Shown here: in pieces, positions 1 to 8,757 of the stretch
How positions within the stretch are numbered: the first letter of the stretch is position 1
How the letters are laid out: each line of letters opens with the position of its first letter
From: Pycnococcus provasolii
Taxonomy: Eukaryota > Chlorophyta > Pseudoscourfieldiophyceae > Pseudoscourfieldiales > Pycnococcaceae
NCBI GenBank assembly: GCA_938743325.2
Contig: OW568868.1
Span: forward strand, 62,001 to 126,000
Reading direction: 5' to 3'
DNA: 64,000 nucleotides
Translations under genes and position numbers: made by a program
The notes under the pieces: model-generated
The model's input: only the letters and a program-made list of their open reading frames with translations
What the model was told of the DNA's origin: nothing
The model's database searches: none

Positions 1-46
1 TGATTTGTTTTTCCTTACTACTTTTCGATTTGTTATTTTTTTTTTT

Positions 47-200
47 CTGAAATCCCTCATTCAGTAATGAAGTTACACTTTAGTTTATCCAACGGTCGTC
101 CACTCACATCATTCACTTTCACCGTTCAGCCCATTCATTCACCGGTGCCATTCACTGCGCGTTTTTGTTCATGGCGCAGGTGATTTCGAAGGTTGTATTA
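47..200 (+). repeat. dispersed 3'-end repeat, copy 1
   Basis: About 154 bases that begin with a variant of GAGATCCCTCATTCAGTAA. The copy continues through a block rich in CATTCA and ends in ATGGCGCAGGTGAT plus about 20 bases. It aligns almost end to end with the reverse-strand copy at 55881-56029, and its first 70-100 bases align with copies at 3406, 23688 and 63046. Four of the five copies sit in sense orientation at or just past a stop codon, so this one probably marks the 3' end of a plus-strand gene lying mostly to the left of the window. Confidence 0.75.
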
Positions 201-1220
201 CGCCGGCCGTCATACAACGAGGGCAACGGGTACACCCGTGACCTGGCCAGGCTTTGAAGCGCAGAACAAAGTGCACTATGGAGAGAGGTTCATGGGTGCA
301 TCCCGGCATCGAAACGGGGTAAAAGTATTGGACAGTATTTGCTTCCAGAGCAGAGAGGAGCTGAGGGAGGGGGGGGGGATGTTGTTAACACCTCCCAAAA
401 AGGCTGTTCACGTTTGCCAAGGCCCGTTGTGAAAATAAATATCTGAAGGTTCGCAAGAAGGCAGGCAGCGCCATTCCCCAGCAAGACCGAAACACAATCA
501 GATTTTATTCGCGGTTCCACGCAAAAAGTGCCCAAAAAGTGCACACGTCAACGCAAACACGCGGTGGGGAGGACGGGACAGACGCGGTGGGCTGCCTACC
601 GATGATGGGTTCCAGCAACCCGCCAAAGACAGGGAACGCGAAGTTTTCCCTGAAACGCGCAAGAAACCAAGAACCAAAAAAACAAGAAAAAAAAGAAGAA
701 AAAATACAAGAAAACAACGCGCAAAACAAAACACGCCCGCAGAACAAAACAAAACATGCAATGCGCGGAGGAATGAGGCCATCCGAGGCGAAGAAGGGAA
801 GTGAAGGAATTATGAATGGGCAAGTCATAAACGCCCAGTGAAGTTGTTTTTATATTGCAGGAAACAACCAACCATGGCACGAATATCGATATCTCCCCTT
901 TTCCCCCCAATAACTTTGCAATAACTTTGGAATAACTTTTTGACCTAACCCTCGACCTATTAGGCATCTCTTTTGGAATAAGTTTTCCTTTTCTTTTCCT
1001 TTTCTTTTCCCCGAGATATCGATATTCGTGCCATGGTTGGTTGTTTCCTGCAATAAAATAAATTAATAAAACTTAACTTCACTGCAAGGGCACTGGCACA
1101 AGGGAAAGCCACTTAATAACCGCGCAACCAACTCAACCAACTGTCTGACTGTATAATATGAGGCCTTGCTTCTAAGAACCACCTTCTTCTTCTTCTTCTT
1201 CTTCTTCTTCAACTCCCCTG
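201..1220. other. stretch without a recognised gene
   Basis: No open frame here looks like a protein; the longer ones are low-complexity Lys- or Phe-rich readings of A-rich DNA around 660-760. The stretch contains the inverted-repeat element at 853-1055 and a (TTC)n tract at about 1187-1210, just before the first ATG of the CBM20 gene. Confidence 0.6.
853..1055. mobile_element. MITE-like element, 43-bp perfect terminal inverted repeats
   Basis: Bases 853-895 are the exact reverse complement of 1013-1055 (43 of 43). The arms start TATTGCAGGAAACAACC and enclose 117 bases without coding capacity, rich in CTTTT and AATAACTTT. The outermost TA on each side fits a TA target-site duplication, as made by Tc1/mariner-type transposases, leaving 41-base terminal repeats. 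No transposase is present, so it would be non-autonomous. The absence of mismatches between arms points to a young insertion or to gene conversion. Confidence 0.75.
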
Positions 1221-3395
1221 ATGAGACCAACTTGCTTCTTCTTCTTCACTGCTCTCCCCATTGCTCTTGGCCACTCGTCAAGCATGATGGCTCCCAGTAG
1301 CGTTCATGTATCTCTGCTCTCAGGAGGACGCGTCTCCTGCTCGTGCTCCACCTCCTGCTCGTCGTCATCTTTGTCTAATGGCCTTAATGGTCACAACCTC
1401 TCCTTATGTTCAACCGTTGCGCGACGACAGAGACACCTGGGACATGGTGGTTCTTCTGGTGGCCATTTCTTGAAAAAGGGGGTCCCTTGGGTTCAGCATG
1501 TCTTGACACACCCGCACATGGGGAGAGGAGCTTCAAGGCCGGAAGAGCACGCCAAGGCGAAACACGTTTCAGTCAGACTGCAAATACCGAACGAAGATAG
1601 ACAGGTGGTCGCGCAGGATGAAGCGGCGAGGATGGTCGTCGTCGGAAACACCGAGTATGTTCACACACACACACGCGCTTGCTTTGCTTTGCTTTGCTTT
1701 GCTTTGCTTTGCTTTGCTTTGGGATAGGAAAAGTGGAGAACAAGGAGCTGACCAGAAGATATATATCACCCACAACAACACATCTTAACTTGAAACTGCG
1801 CAAACAGGGAACTCGGACACTGGGACGTCGCAAGCGCGGTCCCCATGTCGCAAGTCAACGGCGTCTGGCTCACCGACGTTGCGCTTCCCGCGGGAACGCG
1901 GGTGGAGTACAAGTACGTCGCCATGCGAGACGGGGGAGACGCACACTGGTGGCCTGGCGATAACCTCGTGCTCACCGTTCCGGAGGGCGAAAACTTACCA
2001 CCACGGTATGTCGCGTGCGACAACCTCAGCGGAAGGTCCACGCGCTTTGTCGCGGCGGTGGACAACGACCACAGCACGGGTGCTGAGGTGCCATTCTCAG
2101 AGTGGATTCGACACGGAGGTGCCGCGCCCGCGCTAGCCGCAGCCGCAGCGGGCGGCGCCGTCCTCACAGCCGCGGCGATGTCCATGATGCAAAACGGGCC
2201 GCCGTTCAGCGCCGAACACTGGCGCACGTTCGCATCACTGTCTTCAGTCGACCGCCCAATGCCCACGTCAAGTGCACGCTCGCGCCTCGTACCGCCATCT
2301 GAGATGACGCTTGGCGCGTCGGTGGTTACCACGGTGCGAACGCGAGTAGCGGACGCGTCTCGCGTCGTCGGAAGCGAGGTGGCGAACCTCGTCGAGCAAG
2401 TGCGCAGGACTCCCGACAAAAACACGCCGGCGTACAAGGCGAACGAGAAACGAGAAGAGAGGTTCCGCGAGGGGTTGGCCGACCTGAGCGAAGACTTGGG
2501 TTACTACATGCGGTACACGACTTGGCTGGCTCACGTGAGCCTGCTGCACTTGCGCTTCGCAGCCATGCGTGTTGCATACGAAGCCGAGGTTGCGGGCCAT
2601 TCGATGGCAAGCGCGGCGCAGAGCTACGCTTACGAGCACGCCGGTGCTTGGTCGACGAATGCGGTTGAGGCAATTGCGCTGACGAAAGAATGGTGCGTTG
2701 ATCAAGCAACAGGCGTTGGCGTGTTCGTATCGGATTGGCGAACGGCGGGTGCGATGGCAACCGCCGCCGCAACCTTCGCCGCGATGGGCGAGCACGTGAA
2801 AATGCTAGCATCCTTCCTGGCGGCAAATCCGTCGACGGCTGGGCAGCTTTTTGCCGTTGTGGCGGGCGGTGCTGTGCTCTCCCTGGCGGTGCGCAAATCT
2901 TTGCTTGCTTCGCGGCTTACGCATGCCCCCGCCGTTGACGCGCCCCCGTCGCCTGATGCGTCTGCCGCCACGACGGAGTCCGAGAGCCGGGAGGCCACAT
3001 CCGCCACCATTCTGCGGGACATTGGCCGAAATGTCCAGCTCAAGCTTGAGGAGAGGATACAACTGCTTCGCGAGCTGGTGGAGGCGAAAGAGATGACGAT
3101 TCACTCGTCGATGCAGACGCTCATCGAGACGCAGGAGCAGTCTGAAATGCTTCGCAGGAACCTTGATAAGACGGCACGGCAGCGTGACGAGCTGAGTGGC
3201 GAGGTGGAACGTCTCAAGGAGGCACTTCTTGAGTCGACGGCTCAGTCGTCGCGCACGTCGTCGGGGTCGCCGTCGAGCACGGCATATCGGGAACCCATGA
3301 GCCATGCGCTCAATATCGACCCCATCGTGACGAAGCGATTCGCGGAGTTGCAGCGTAGGTACGAGGAACGAAAGGCAAAGGAGGAGGAGCACTAA
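1221..3395 (+). CDS. plastid CBM20 starch-binding protein with C-terminal coiled coil (SAGA-like architecture), two exons
   Basis: Exons 1221-1654 and 1808-3395 give about 673 residues. The CBM20 domain is split by the intron. Exon 1 ends with VSVRLQIPNEDR...MVVVGNTE and exon 2 resumes with ELGHWDVASAVP, then VELPAGT-type strands and the Trp-Gly-Asp-Asn site (HWWPGDN), which restores the family consensus. The N-terminus is rich in Ser, Cys and Arg and looks like a plastid transit peptide; ATGs at 1284 and 1287 are alternative starts. After CBM20 comes an Ala-rich region, hydrophobic stretches near exon-2 residues 295-350, and a coiled coil at about 390-465. CBM20 followed by coiled coil is the layout of Chlamydomonas SAGA1/SAGA2, which link starch to the pyrenoid. 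That parallel is by architecture only; no clear Rubisco-binding motif is visible (HWRTFA and DWRTAG are imperfect). Confidence 0.85.
1655..1807 (+). other. intron in the CBM20 gene
   Basis: The donor is GTATGT at 1655 and the acceptor is CAAACAG ending at 1807, giving 153 nt. Joining the flanks completes a Glu codon and restores the CBM20 consensus ...GNTE-ELGHWD.... The intron carries a (CA)n tract and a (CTTTG)n tract (about 1679-1721). The latter gives spurious open frames on both strands. Confidence 0.88.
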
Positions 3396-3405
3396 GATAA
3401 CATCG

Positions 3406-3507
3406 GCTCATTCAGTAATGGAACTGGGTTTACTTCGTCCAACAAGGTCGTCCGTTCACACCTTTCGCACTCACCATTCAGCCCATCCATCCAACAGCGC
3501 GTTTGTA
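3406..3507 (+). repeat. dispersed 3'-end repeat, copy 2
   Basis: Starts GGCTCATTCAGTAATGG, ten bases after the stop codon of the CBM20 gene and in the same orientation. It continues with a TCCAACAAGGTCGTCC block and the CACTCACCATTCAGCCCATCC block shared with the copies at 47 and 55881. It is more diverged than those two and lacks the ATGGCGCAGG end. Confidence 0.7.
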
Positions 3508-3592
3508 CAATTCAATTCGTGGGAAAAGGAGCGTGACTTGGTGTCGAGGCTTGCAATCATGTACTTTACAACGCACTGTCTTTTTTTTTTGT

Positions 3593-4159
3593 TTACCCGT
3601 ACTTTCTTGGCACGTCGTCGTCGTCGACGCCGCCTTGGTTCGCATCTTCTGTGCCCGCCTGCTCCGGGTCGACGCGGTCACTTTCTGCAAGTCCCATTCC
3701 GAGCGAACCCTGCAGCGCCTCGACGACCTCGATTCTGTTGTGTGCAATAGCCTCGTCGAGCGGCGTTCTGGAACTCTTGTTGAGCACCGCGACGCTCGCC
3801 CCCGCGTCAACGAGCTTCCGTGCCACCTGCGCCTGTCCGTTCACGCACGCCCAGTGCAGTGCCGTTGACCCTTCAGCGTTGGGCACGTCAACATCCGCGC
3901 CTCTTTCGACGAGCACGTCGACAATGCTCGCGTGTCCGTTGGCGGCGGCCATGTGCAGCGCCGTTTTGTTGTCCCACGCCACCGCGCCGTCGATGCGCGT
4001 GTCCTTGAGCAGGAACAGGAGGTCGTCGTGGTCGCCGTACCTCGCGCAGTCGACCGCCTGTTCCGAGAGCTGCTCGAGGCTCCAGAGGCTGACGTCGTGG
4101 CCCGCGTAACCGCTCTCAGGAGGCGCGACCAGTTCAAGGCCGCCTGATTCCGCCGCCAT
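3593..4159 (-). CDS. ankyrin-repeat protein, Yar1-like
   Basis: 188 residues. Ankyrin repeats run from about residue 45 to 150; the signature repeats are NKTALHMAAANGHASIVDVL and GSTALHWACVNGQAQVARKL, followed by a third ending SRTPLDEAIAHNRIEVVEAL. The tail is short and acidic (VDDDD). Size, repeat number and the TALHWA repeat resemble yeast Yar1, a chaperone of ribosomal protein Rps3, but ankyrin proteins are easily confused and no specific Yar1 residue was checked. It is convergent with the CBM20 gene and divergent from the JmjC gene, whose start lies 185 bases away, so the two probably share a promoter region. Confidence 0.85.
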   Translation of the reverse strand: MAAESGGLELVAPPESGYAGHDVSLWSLEQLSEQAVDCARYGDHDDLLFLLKDTRIDGAVAWDNKTALHMAAANGHASIVDVLVERGADVDVPNAEGSTALHWACVNGQAQVARKLVDAGASVAVLNKSSRTPLDEAIAHNRIEVVEALQGSLGMGLAESDRVDPEQAGTEDANQGGVDDDDVPRKYG

Positions 4160-4343
4160 ACTGCCAAGGGAAGGGAAGGGAACGGCGAACGATGTGATTG
4201 ATTGGGGGTTCGTCGAAAACAGATGGGGAAAAATTCAATTGGGGGTTGGCCCCGTCCCACTCAACCTTTCCAGCTGTGACCACTGCTGTGCGATGCCGAT
4301 GCCGAAACAATAAGCTGTGTGATATGAGTGAGGCCTCGTACAC

Positions 4344-5282
4344 ATGGCACGAAGCAACAACACTGTCACTCACCGCGTTAGATGCACGCCCGCACGCGTC
4401 TTACACGACCTCGCCTACAACAACCATGGACTCTTAGACGCCGACGAACCACTCATCGTTCAAGGCGCCGCGCTCGCGTGGCCGGCGTCGTCGTGGTCCG
4501 TAACCGCGCTCTTAAAAAGGCACGGGGATGTACGAGGAACCACGCGCATTGCGGGTGCTCAGCAAGCGTCGTTCCCGTACGTTGATCCGTGGATTGGGTG
4601 CTGCGCCAAATGGACGTCGCGCACGTGGAAGGCGCCCGTCACAAGCAAAACCATGAAACTCAGAGACGTCGTCAACAACTTGCACGAAAGACGCATGTAC
4701 TTTCAAGGAGCGGTACGAGGAACGAGCGTCCACGACGACGTCGGCAAGCCGGCCCTTTCCCTCAATCAAGAAAGCGACCCTTTATGGAGAGCCATCAGAG
4801 CAGGTGCTGCCGCCGGCAACCAGGAAGACGACATGGACGCGTACGTCGAAGCACAGCAACCTCGCCTATGGATAAGTGCCGACGGAAGCGTGAGTCCCAC
4901 GCACTTTGACGAGAGCTTAAGCGTGCTCGTTCAACTGCATGGGCAAAAGCGCATGCTGCTTTTCGATCCAGCCTGCACAGCTCGTCTGTGCCCGTATCCA
5001 AATCACCACCCACTGCGACGTCGCGCTATGGTCGACATAACGGCAGACGAGGTGTGGCTGCGTTCGCAATTCCCTCGTTTCTTCGAAGAGCCACATATGC
5101 ACGCTGTGGAGGCGGTGGTGAATGCCGGCGACGTGCTCGTGTTCCCAGCGCGTTGGATGCACTGGACGGAAACGGTGAGCCCGGTTTCGTGCAGCTTGAC
5201 GCGCCGGTTTCGTCCACGGCGCCGGGGGCAGCGAAGGAGTCGGCCGTTCCTGCGTTGGATGTGCGAGTCTAGTGCCCAATAG
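4344..5282 (+). CDS. JmjC/cupin-8 type Fe(II)/2-oxoglutarate oxygenase
   Basis: 312 residues. The facial triad is visible as PTHFDES (His187, Asp189) and PARWMHWTE (His273), preceded by GDVLVFP, the usual strand before the distal His of JmjC and cupin-8 hydroxylases. SADGSVSPTHFD corresponds to the typical G...pLH.D approach, and VQLHGQKRMLLFDP to the next strand, including the Lys that commonly binds 2-oxoglutarate. This is a stand-alone JmjC domain without PHD or zinc fingers, more like protein or RNA hydroxylases (FIH, JMJD5 or TYW5 type) than a histone demethylase. The substrate is unknown. The basic C-terminal 30 residues are unusual. Confidence 0.85.
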   Translation: MARSNNTVTHRVRCTPARVLHDLAYNNHGLLDADEPLIVQGAALAWPASSWSVTALLKRHGDVRGTTRIAGAQQASFPYVDPWIGCCAKWTSRTWKAPVTSKTMKLRDVVNNLHERRMYFQGAVRGTSVHDDVGKPALSLNQESDPLWRAIRAGAAAGNQEDDMDAYVEAQQPRLWISADGSVSPTHFDESLSVLVQLHGQKRMLLFDPACTARLCPYPNHHPLRRRAMVDITADEVWLRSQFPRFFEEPHMHAVEAVVNAGDVLVFPARWMHWTETVSPVSCSLTRRFRPRRRGQRRSRPFLRWMCESSAQ

Positions 5283-5422
5283 ATGAATATTTCGCTGTCA
5301 CCGCCGAAATCTTGATTTGCACTTGTATGTAAATGTTTTTGACTACTTTTACGCGTACTGTACCGAGCGATGAGAAGGTTTCGTTTCGTTTGGTTTGGTT
5401 TTGTAAGGGGTCGTTACAGAAA

Positions 5423-5761
5423 TCACAGCGCGGAGTCTCCTCTCTTCTTGCCAACGAGCATTTCTTTCGCCTCGTTGACTTTAGTTGCTATGTACGGCGA
5501 CCCTCCTGCGTCCGGGTGGTTCGCGGTCATGATCCGTCTGTGCGCCTCCTTGATTTTGTCAGGCGGCGTGGACTCTCGCACGGCGAGTATCTTGCACGCT
5601 TCTCTTCGCGTCATGTTCGCCTCGAACCCGCCTTGGTAGAATCCCTTCCCGAAGGACTGCATGAGTTTTCCGCTGAGCATGTACTCGAAACCCAGCGCCG
5701 CCTGCCTCGCCGCGAGCGCCCCCGCCGCGACGGTCAGCCCCATCACGATCGGCGTCGCCAT
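5423..5761 (-). CDS. PAM18: mitochondrial import motor J-protein PAM18/TIM14
   Basis: 112 residues. The layout is a single N-terminal membrane segment (about residues 4-22), the matrix linker LMQSFGKGFYQGGFE that is highly conserved in Tim14, and a short J domain with the HPD triad at 82-84 (ANHPDAGGSPYIATKVNEAK). In this family the protein anchors at the TIM23 channel and stimulates mtHsp70 ATPase to drive matrix import. A GTG one codon upstream is in frame, but the ATG is preferred. It is divergent from the fucosyltransferase gene across a 304-base promoter region that contains telomere-like repeats. Confidence 0.95.
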   Translation of the reverse strand: MATPIVMGLTVAAGALAARQAALGFEYMLSGKLMQSFGKGFYQGGFEANMTRREACKILAVRESTPPDKIKEAHRRIMTANHPDAGGSPYIATKVNEAKEMLVGKKRGDSAL

Positions 5762-6065
5762 CACTGGTCAGACGACGGATGATGCTTCCCAAGATTGAGA
5801 TGCAATGGGGGAAACAAAGAAGGGAACGAACCGGGAAGAGGAGGAAGAGGAGGAGGAGGCGAGCGCTAACCTTGAACTCTAACCCTAACCCTAACCCTAA
5901 CCCTAACCCTAACCCATACCCTAACCGGAGAGACAACATGCAAGGACTGGTCGAACCCTCCGAGGGAATGCTGTGTGTGTGGCCGGCCTTGCACTACCTG
6001 GTACATAGTAAGGTGAACTCATCCCCGATCATCAGGATAATCCGCGATCGAATCGAATCATTCGG
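5762..6065. promoter_or_regulatory. bidirectional promoter region with (CCCTAA)n array at 5877-5926
   Basis: This 304-base spacer separates the divergent PAM18 and GT23-like genes. It holds about six uninterrupted AACCCT units (5881-5915) and two more imperfect ones. The array sits between active-looking genes, so it is interstitial rather than a chromosome end. Similar telo-box motifs lie upstream of other genes in the window. Confidence 0.55.
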
Positions 6066-7364
6066 ATGATGCGACATCCAACTCGCCATGGCCATGGTTG
6101 GTTCACGATGGCACATTCACGATTACGTGTCGTCACCTTAAGAAGAAGAAGACTTAACAACTACTTTTTCTTATTTGTCGTCTTATGTATGGCCTTTAAT
6201 AAGGCACGTTTCACTCATAGTCTTCCAGCGAAACCACCGGCTGGGTCACTCACGTCGTGCTACTGCTCCAACAACAGATTCGGTCCTTCGTGCAGACACA
6301 GCATAGACAGACAAGCAGAGCACTACCCGCCAGCACTAACGACGAACAGGCCGTGCTCACGCGATGCCGCAGCCACGCGCGCGTTCCAGAGGACGCTGGA
6401 CAGGTCGCAGAGCTGTCGAGCGGGAAGCAGACTGCGCGTGTACAGCATGCCCAAGTACGGACTGGGGAGCGTCTTCTCGTACGCCGTCTACGCGTTCGCT
6501 TCCGCCGCGAGCTCTGGCGCGGTGTTCGAGGAACCTGTTAAGAGCTTGCCAGGATTCGCGCCGCCGACGTGCCAGAACGGAGGGTTCGCGTGCTATCTAG
6601 AGAACTTCTCCGGGTGCAACGCCGGCGTACGTACCGGAAGACTAGGAAAGAGAAGCATCAATTTTCTCGTAAGCAGGCAGCGCAAGGACTGGAGAAATCT
6701 GATGTTTGGACCAAGTGCGCGAACTCGAGGGACGTTCTGGTTCCACAGCCAGCTCGTGCACCGACTTTGGAGACTTCGCAAGTCGGAGAAGGACGCGGCG
6801 AACGCCGTGCAGAGGAACTTCACGTGGAGCCCGGCGAGCAGTTGCGTGGCTGTTCACGTGCGACACGGAGATGCCTGCAAGGACCACAGGTCGCAAAGGA
6901 AGTGCTACCCCGCAGCCATGTACCTGCGACACGTGCGCCGTCTGAAGGCTAGGTACAACCTCAAGGGCGTGTTCCTCGCCACGGACGACCCGTCGGTGGT
7001 GAGAGCGTTCATGGCCGCGAGCGACCTGAAGGTGTCCACGCAGAGCGTCGACAGGAATTGGCTGAGTGGCGGAGGAGGAACGCGCATTGAAACGCGCATG
7101 AAGAGCAGCGGTGCCCGCGGTGGGCAAGTGCAAGGTCGCATCGGACGTGAGACAGTTGTCGACATGGAGCTCCTCGCGCGCTGCTCGGCATTCGTCGGAA
7201 CCTTTTCGACGAACCTTGGCAGGCTCGCGTTCGAGATCATGGCGGCACGTTCGTCGTCGCTGCCTCCGTACGTGAGCCTCGACATTGGATGGTGTCCTGG
7301 ATTTGCGAAAGATAACGGGTACGTGTGGAGCAGCCGTGGCCGTAAGATCAAGTTCGACTGCTAG
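6066..7364 (+). CDS. GT23-like (alpha-1,6-fucosyltransferase-type) Golgi glycosyltransferase
   Basis: 432 residues, predicted type II membrane protein. A short hydrophobic anchor follows a basic cytosolic stretch (about residues 32-44, FFLFVVLCMAF). The luminal domain contains VHVRHGDACKDH (the R-H-G-D of fucosyltransferase motif I), the strand FLATDDPSVV, and CSAFVGTFSTNLGRLAFE, the GDP-fucose-site signature shared by FUT8/NodZ and relatives. Many Cys residues suggest disulphides. Donor and linkage are inferred from the motifs; an O-fucosyltransferase-like relative is possible. Possible alternative starts lie just downstream (the second codon is also ATG). Confidence 0.8.
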   Translation: MMRHPTRHGHGWFTMAHSRLRVVTLRRRRLNNYFFLFVVLCMAFNKARFTHSLPAKPPAGSLTSCYCSNNRFGPSCRHSIDRQAEHYPPALTTNRPCSRDAAATRAFQRTLDRSQSCRAGSRLRVYSMPKYGLGSVFSYAVYAFASAASSGAVFEEPVKSLPGFAPPTCQNGGFACYLENFSGCNAGVRTGRLGKRSINFLVSRQRKDWRNLMFGPSARTRGTFWFHSQLVHRLWRLRKSEKDAANAVQRNFTWSPASSCVAVHVRHGDACKDHRSQRKCYPAAMYLRHVRRLKARYNLKGVFLATDDPSVVRAFMAASDLKVSTQSVDRNWLSGGGGTRIETRMKSSGARGGQVQGRIGRETVVDMELLARCSAFVGTFSTNLGRLAFEIMAARSSSLPPYVSLDIGWCPGFAKDNGYVWSSRGRKIKFDC

Positions 7365-7510
7365 CTAGGAGGCTGATTCGCACCATCGCCGCGCCAACAA
7401 GAAACAAAAATTGTAACTCCGTATTTAGATTATTTATTTTATCATTCTTAAAAAAATATTCTCTCGTTAGTCTTCGATTACAAATTTTGCAGAAGAAACA
7501 AATTTCTTTT

Positions 7511-8368
7511 TTAACTCGTCTTCTTCTTCAAACTTTCGCTCACCCGATACCCTTTGTCCGTACCGTAAGCCCAGTCACACCACGTGAATACGGAGGCGTA
7601 GTTTCCGCAGCACTCGCCACCAATGCGGTGGTGGTAGTCGTGGTACTTCGCCCCTCCGTAGAACGGTATAAGTTTCGTCCAGCACAGTGGGAACGGCAGG
7701 TCGTATCCGCTGTGTGTTTCCACCGCCTCGAGCTGCCTGATGGTGAACCACGCCCAGCACGTGATCATGTGGCACCCCGTGACAGCGGGTCCAACGAAGG
7801 TTGGAATTCCGAGCACGAGGATCTCAACGGGGTGCGCCCAGCTCGCCGCGGGCGCCATGGGCGTGTCATACTCGTGGTGCATGTAGTGTATTTTTCGGTA
7901 CGCCCATCCTGAGTGCAGCCACCTGTGTATGAAGTAGTTTCCGTAGTCTTCGATGATGAACCACGTCGCGATTTGCACGAGAGCGAGCCAGAGAGGCGGC
8001 AGCGGGTCTTTCGCGGATATGTTCGCGAGGTAAAAGAATGGGTAGCTGAATACTTGTAGCGGCCCAATGACTGACCACATGAGCGCCTGCACTCCCTTGT
8101 AGCACGTCCATATGGTAGGTTTCGGGTTGTACACCGATCCCTGTAGTCTAAATTTCGCCGCCCAAGCTGGTCTCAAGATGTCTAAGAGTACGTACGGCGC
8201 GCACCCGACCGTGTATCCGATGACGAGGATCGGAAATGTGTAGCAGTACAGCAGAAAGTCCGAGCGCGTACTAACAAACGTGGACCACAACATGTCAACG
8301 CCACTGCTAGAAGAGGACCCTAACCCTCCTCCACTCATGAACATGGAAGTAGCGTTCATTAGTGCCAT
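7511..8368 (-). CDS. SMO1: C-4 methylsterol oxidase (sterol desaturase / fatty acid hydroxylase superfamily)
   Basis: 285 residues from the first ATG (an in-frame GTG lies two codons upstream). Several membrane segments are present, together with the three diiron His boxes: HRWLH, KIHYMHHEY and YHDYHHR. These are diagnostic of ERG25/SMO. The enzyme oxidises the C-4 methyl groups of sterol precursors in the ER with electrons from cytochrome b5; a cytochrome b5 reductase gene lies 1.8 kb away on the other strand. The C-terminus ends in KKTS, a KKXX-type ER retrieval signal. Assignment to the SMO1 rather than the SMO2 branch is a guess. Confidence 0.92.
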   Translation of the reverse strand: MALMNATSMFMSGGGLGSSSSSGVDMLWSTFVSTRSDFLLYCYTFPILVIGYTVGCAPYVLLDILRPAWAAKFRLQGSVYNPKPTIWTCYKGVQALMWSVIGPLQVFSYPFFYLANISAKDPLPPLWLALVQIATWFIIEDYGNYFIHRWLHSGWAYRKIHYMHHEYDTPMAPAASWAHPVEILVLGIPTFVGPAVTGCHMITCWAWFTIRQLEAVETHSGYDLPFPLCWTKLIPFYGGAKYHDYHHRIGGECCGNYASVFTWCDWAYGTDKGYRVSESLKKKTS

Positions 8369-8757
8369 CGCCACAGGATCCCCAGGAGGGAGTGACGTCG
8401 TCGCCAGGGCTCGGTTCTTTGAAGGGACGACGGACGAATTCTTGACCGCTCACGAGGCTACCCTAGCTAGGGCACCCCCTGCCCCCTTTGGGGCTTCCCC
8501 AAACTTCCCCCCAGAAGAACTTCCCCTTCCCCCGCTGCTGGAATAGGAGATTTCCCTCCGCGACCCACGACCCTAGTGTAACTTTAGTGTAAAAACTTAG
8601 TGTAGAGTTCGGGGATACCCTTTTGGTTCTAGAGGATTTTGTGGACCTAGGGGGGATCCCCGCAGTGGTCCACCTATGGAGAGCTACTTTTAGAGTGGGA
8701 CCGCCCTTTTCCGCATCATTTCTTCCCTCCCTCCCTGTTGGTAGGACTAGGAAGAAC
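8369..8757. promoter_or_regulatory. divergent promoter region between sterol oxidase and plastid protein
   Basis: 389 bases. A C/G-rich palindromic stretch (around 8465-8550, CCCCTGCCCCCTTTGGGG) is followed by short direct repeats of AACTTAGTGTA and CTTTAGTGTA near 8580-8605. No gene is seen. Confidence 0.4.

Noticed and set aside
498-967. Phe/Leu-rich minus-strand and Lys-rich plus-strand frames
   Set aside because: Readings of A-rich DNA and of the MITE arm, without a protein-like pattern.
1573-1833. Lys/Ser/Gln-rich protein on the minus strand
   Set aside because: Produced by the (CTTTG)n tract inside the CBM20 intron.
5877-5926. Chromosome end or telomere
   Set aside because: Only about six units, flanked on both sides by ordinary divergent genes; treated as an interstitial promoter-type motif.
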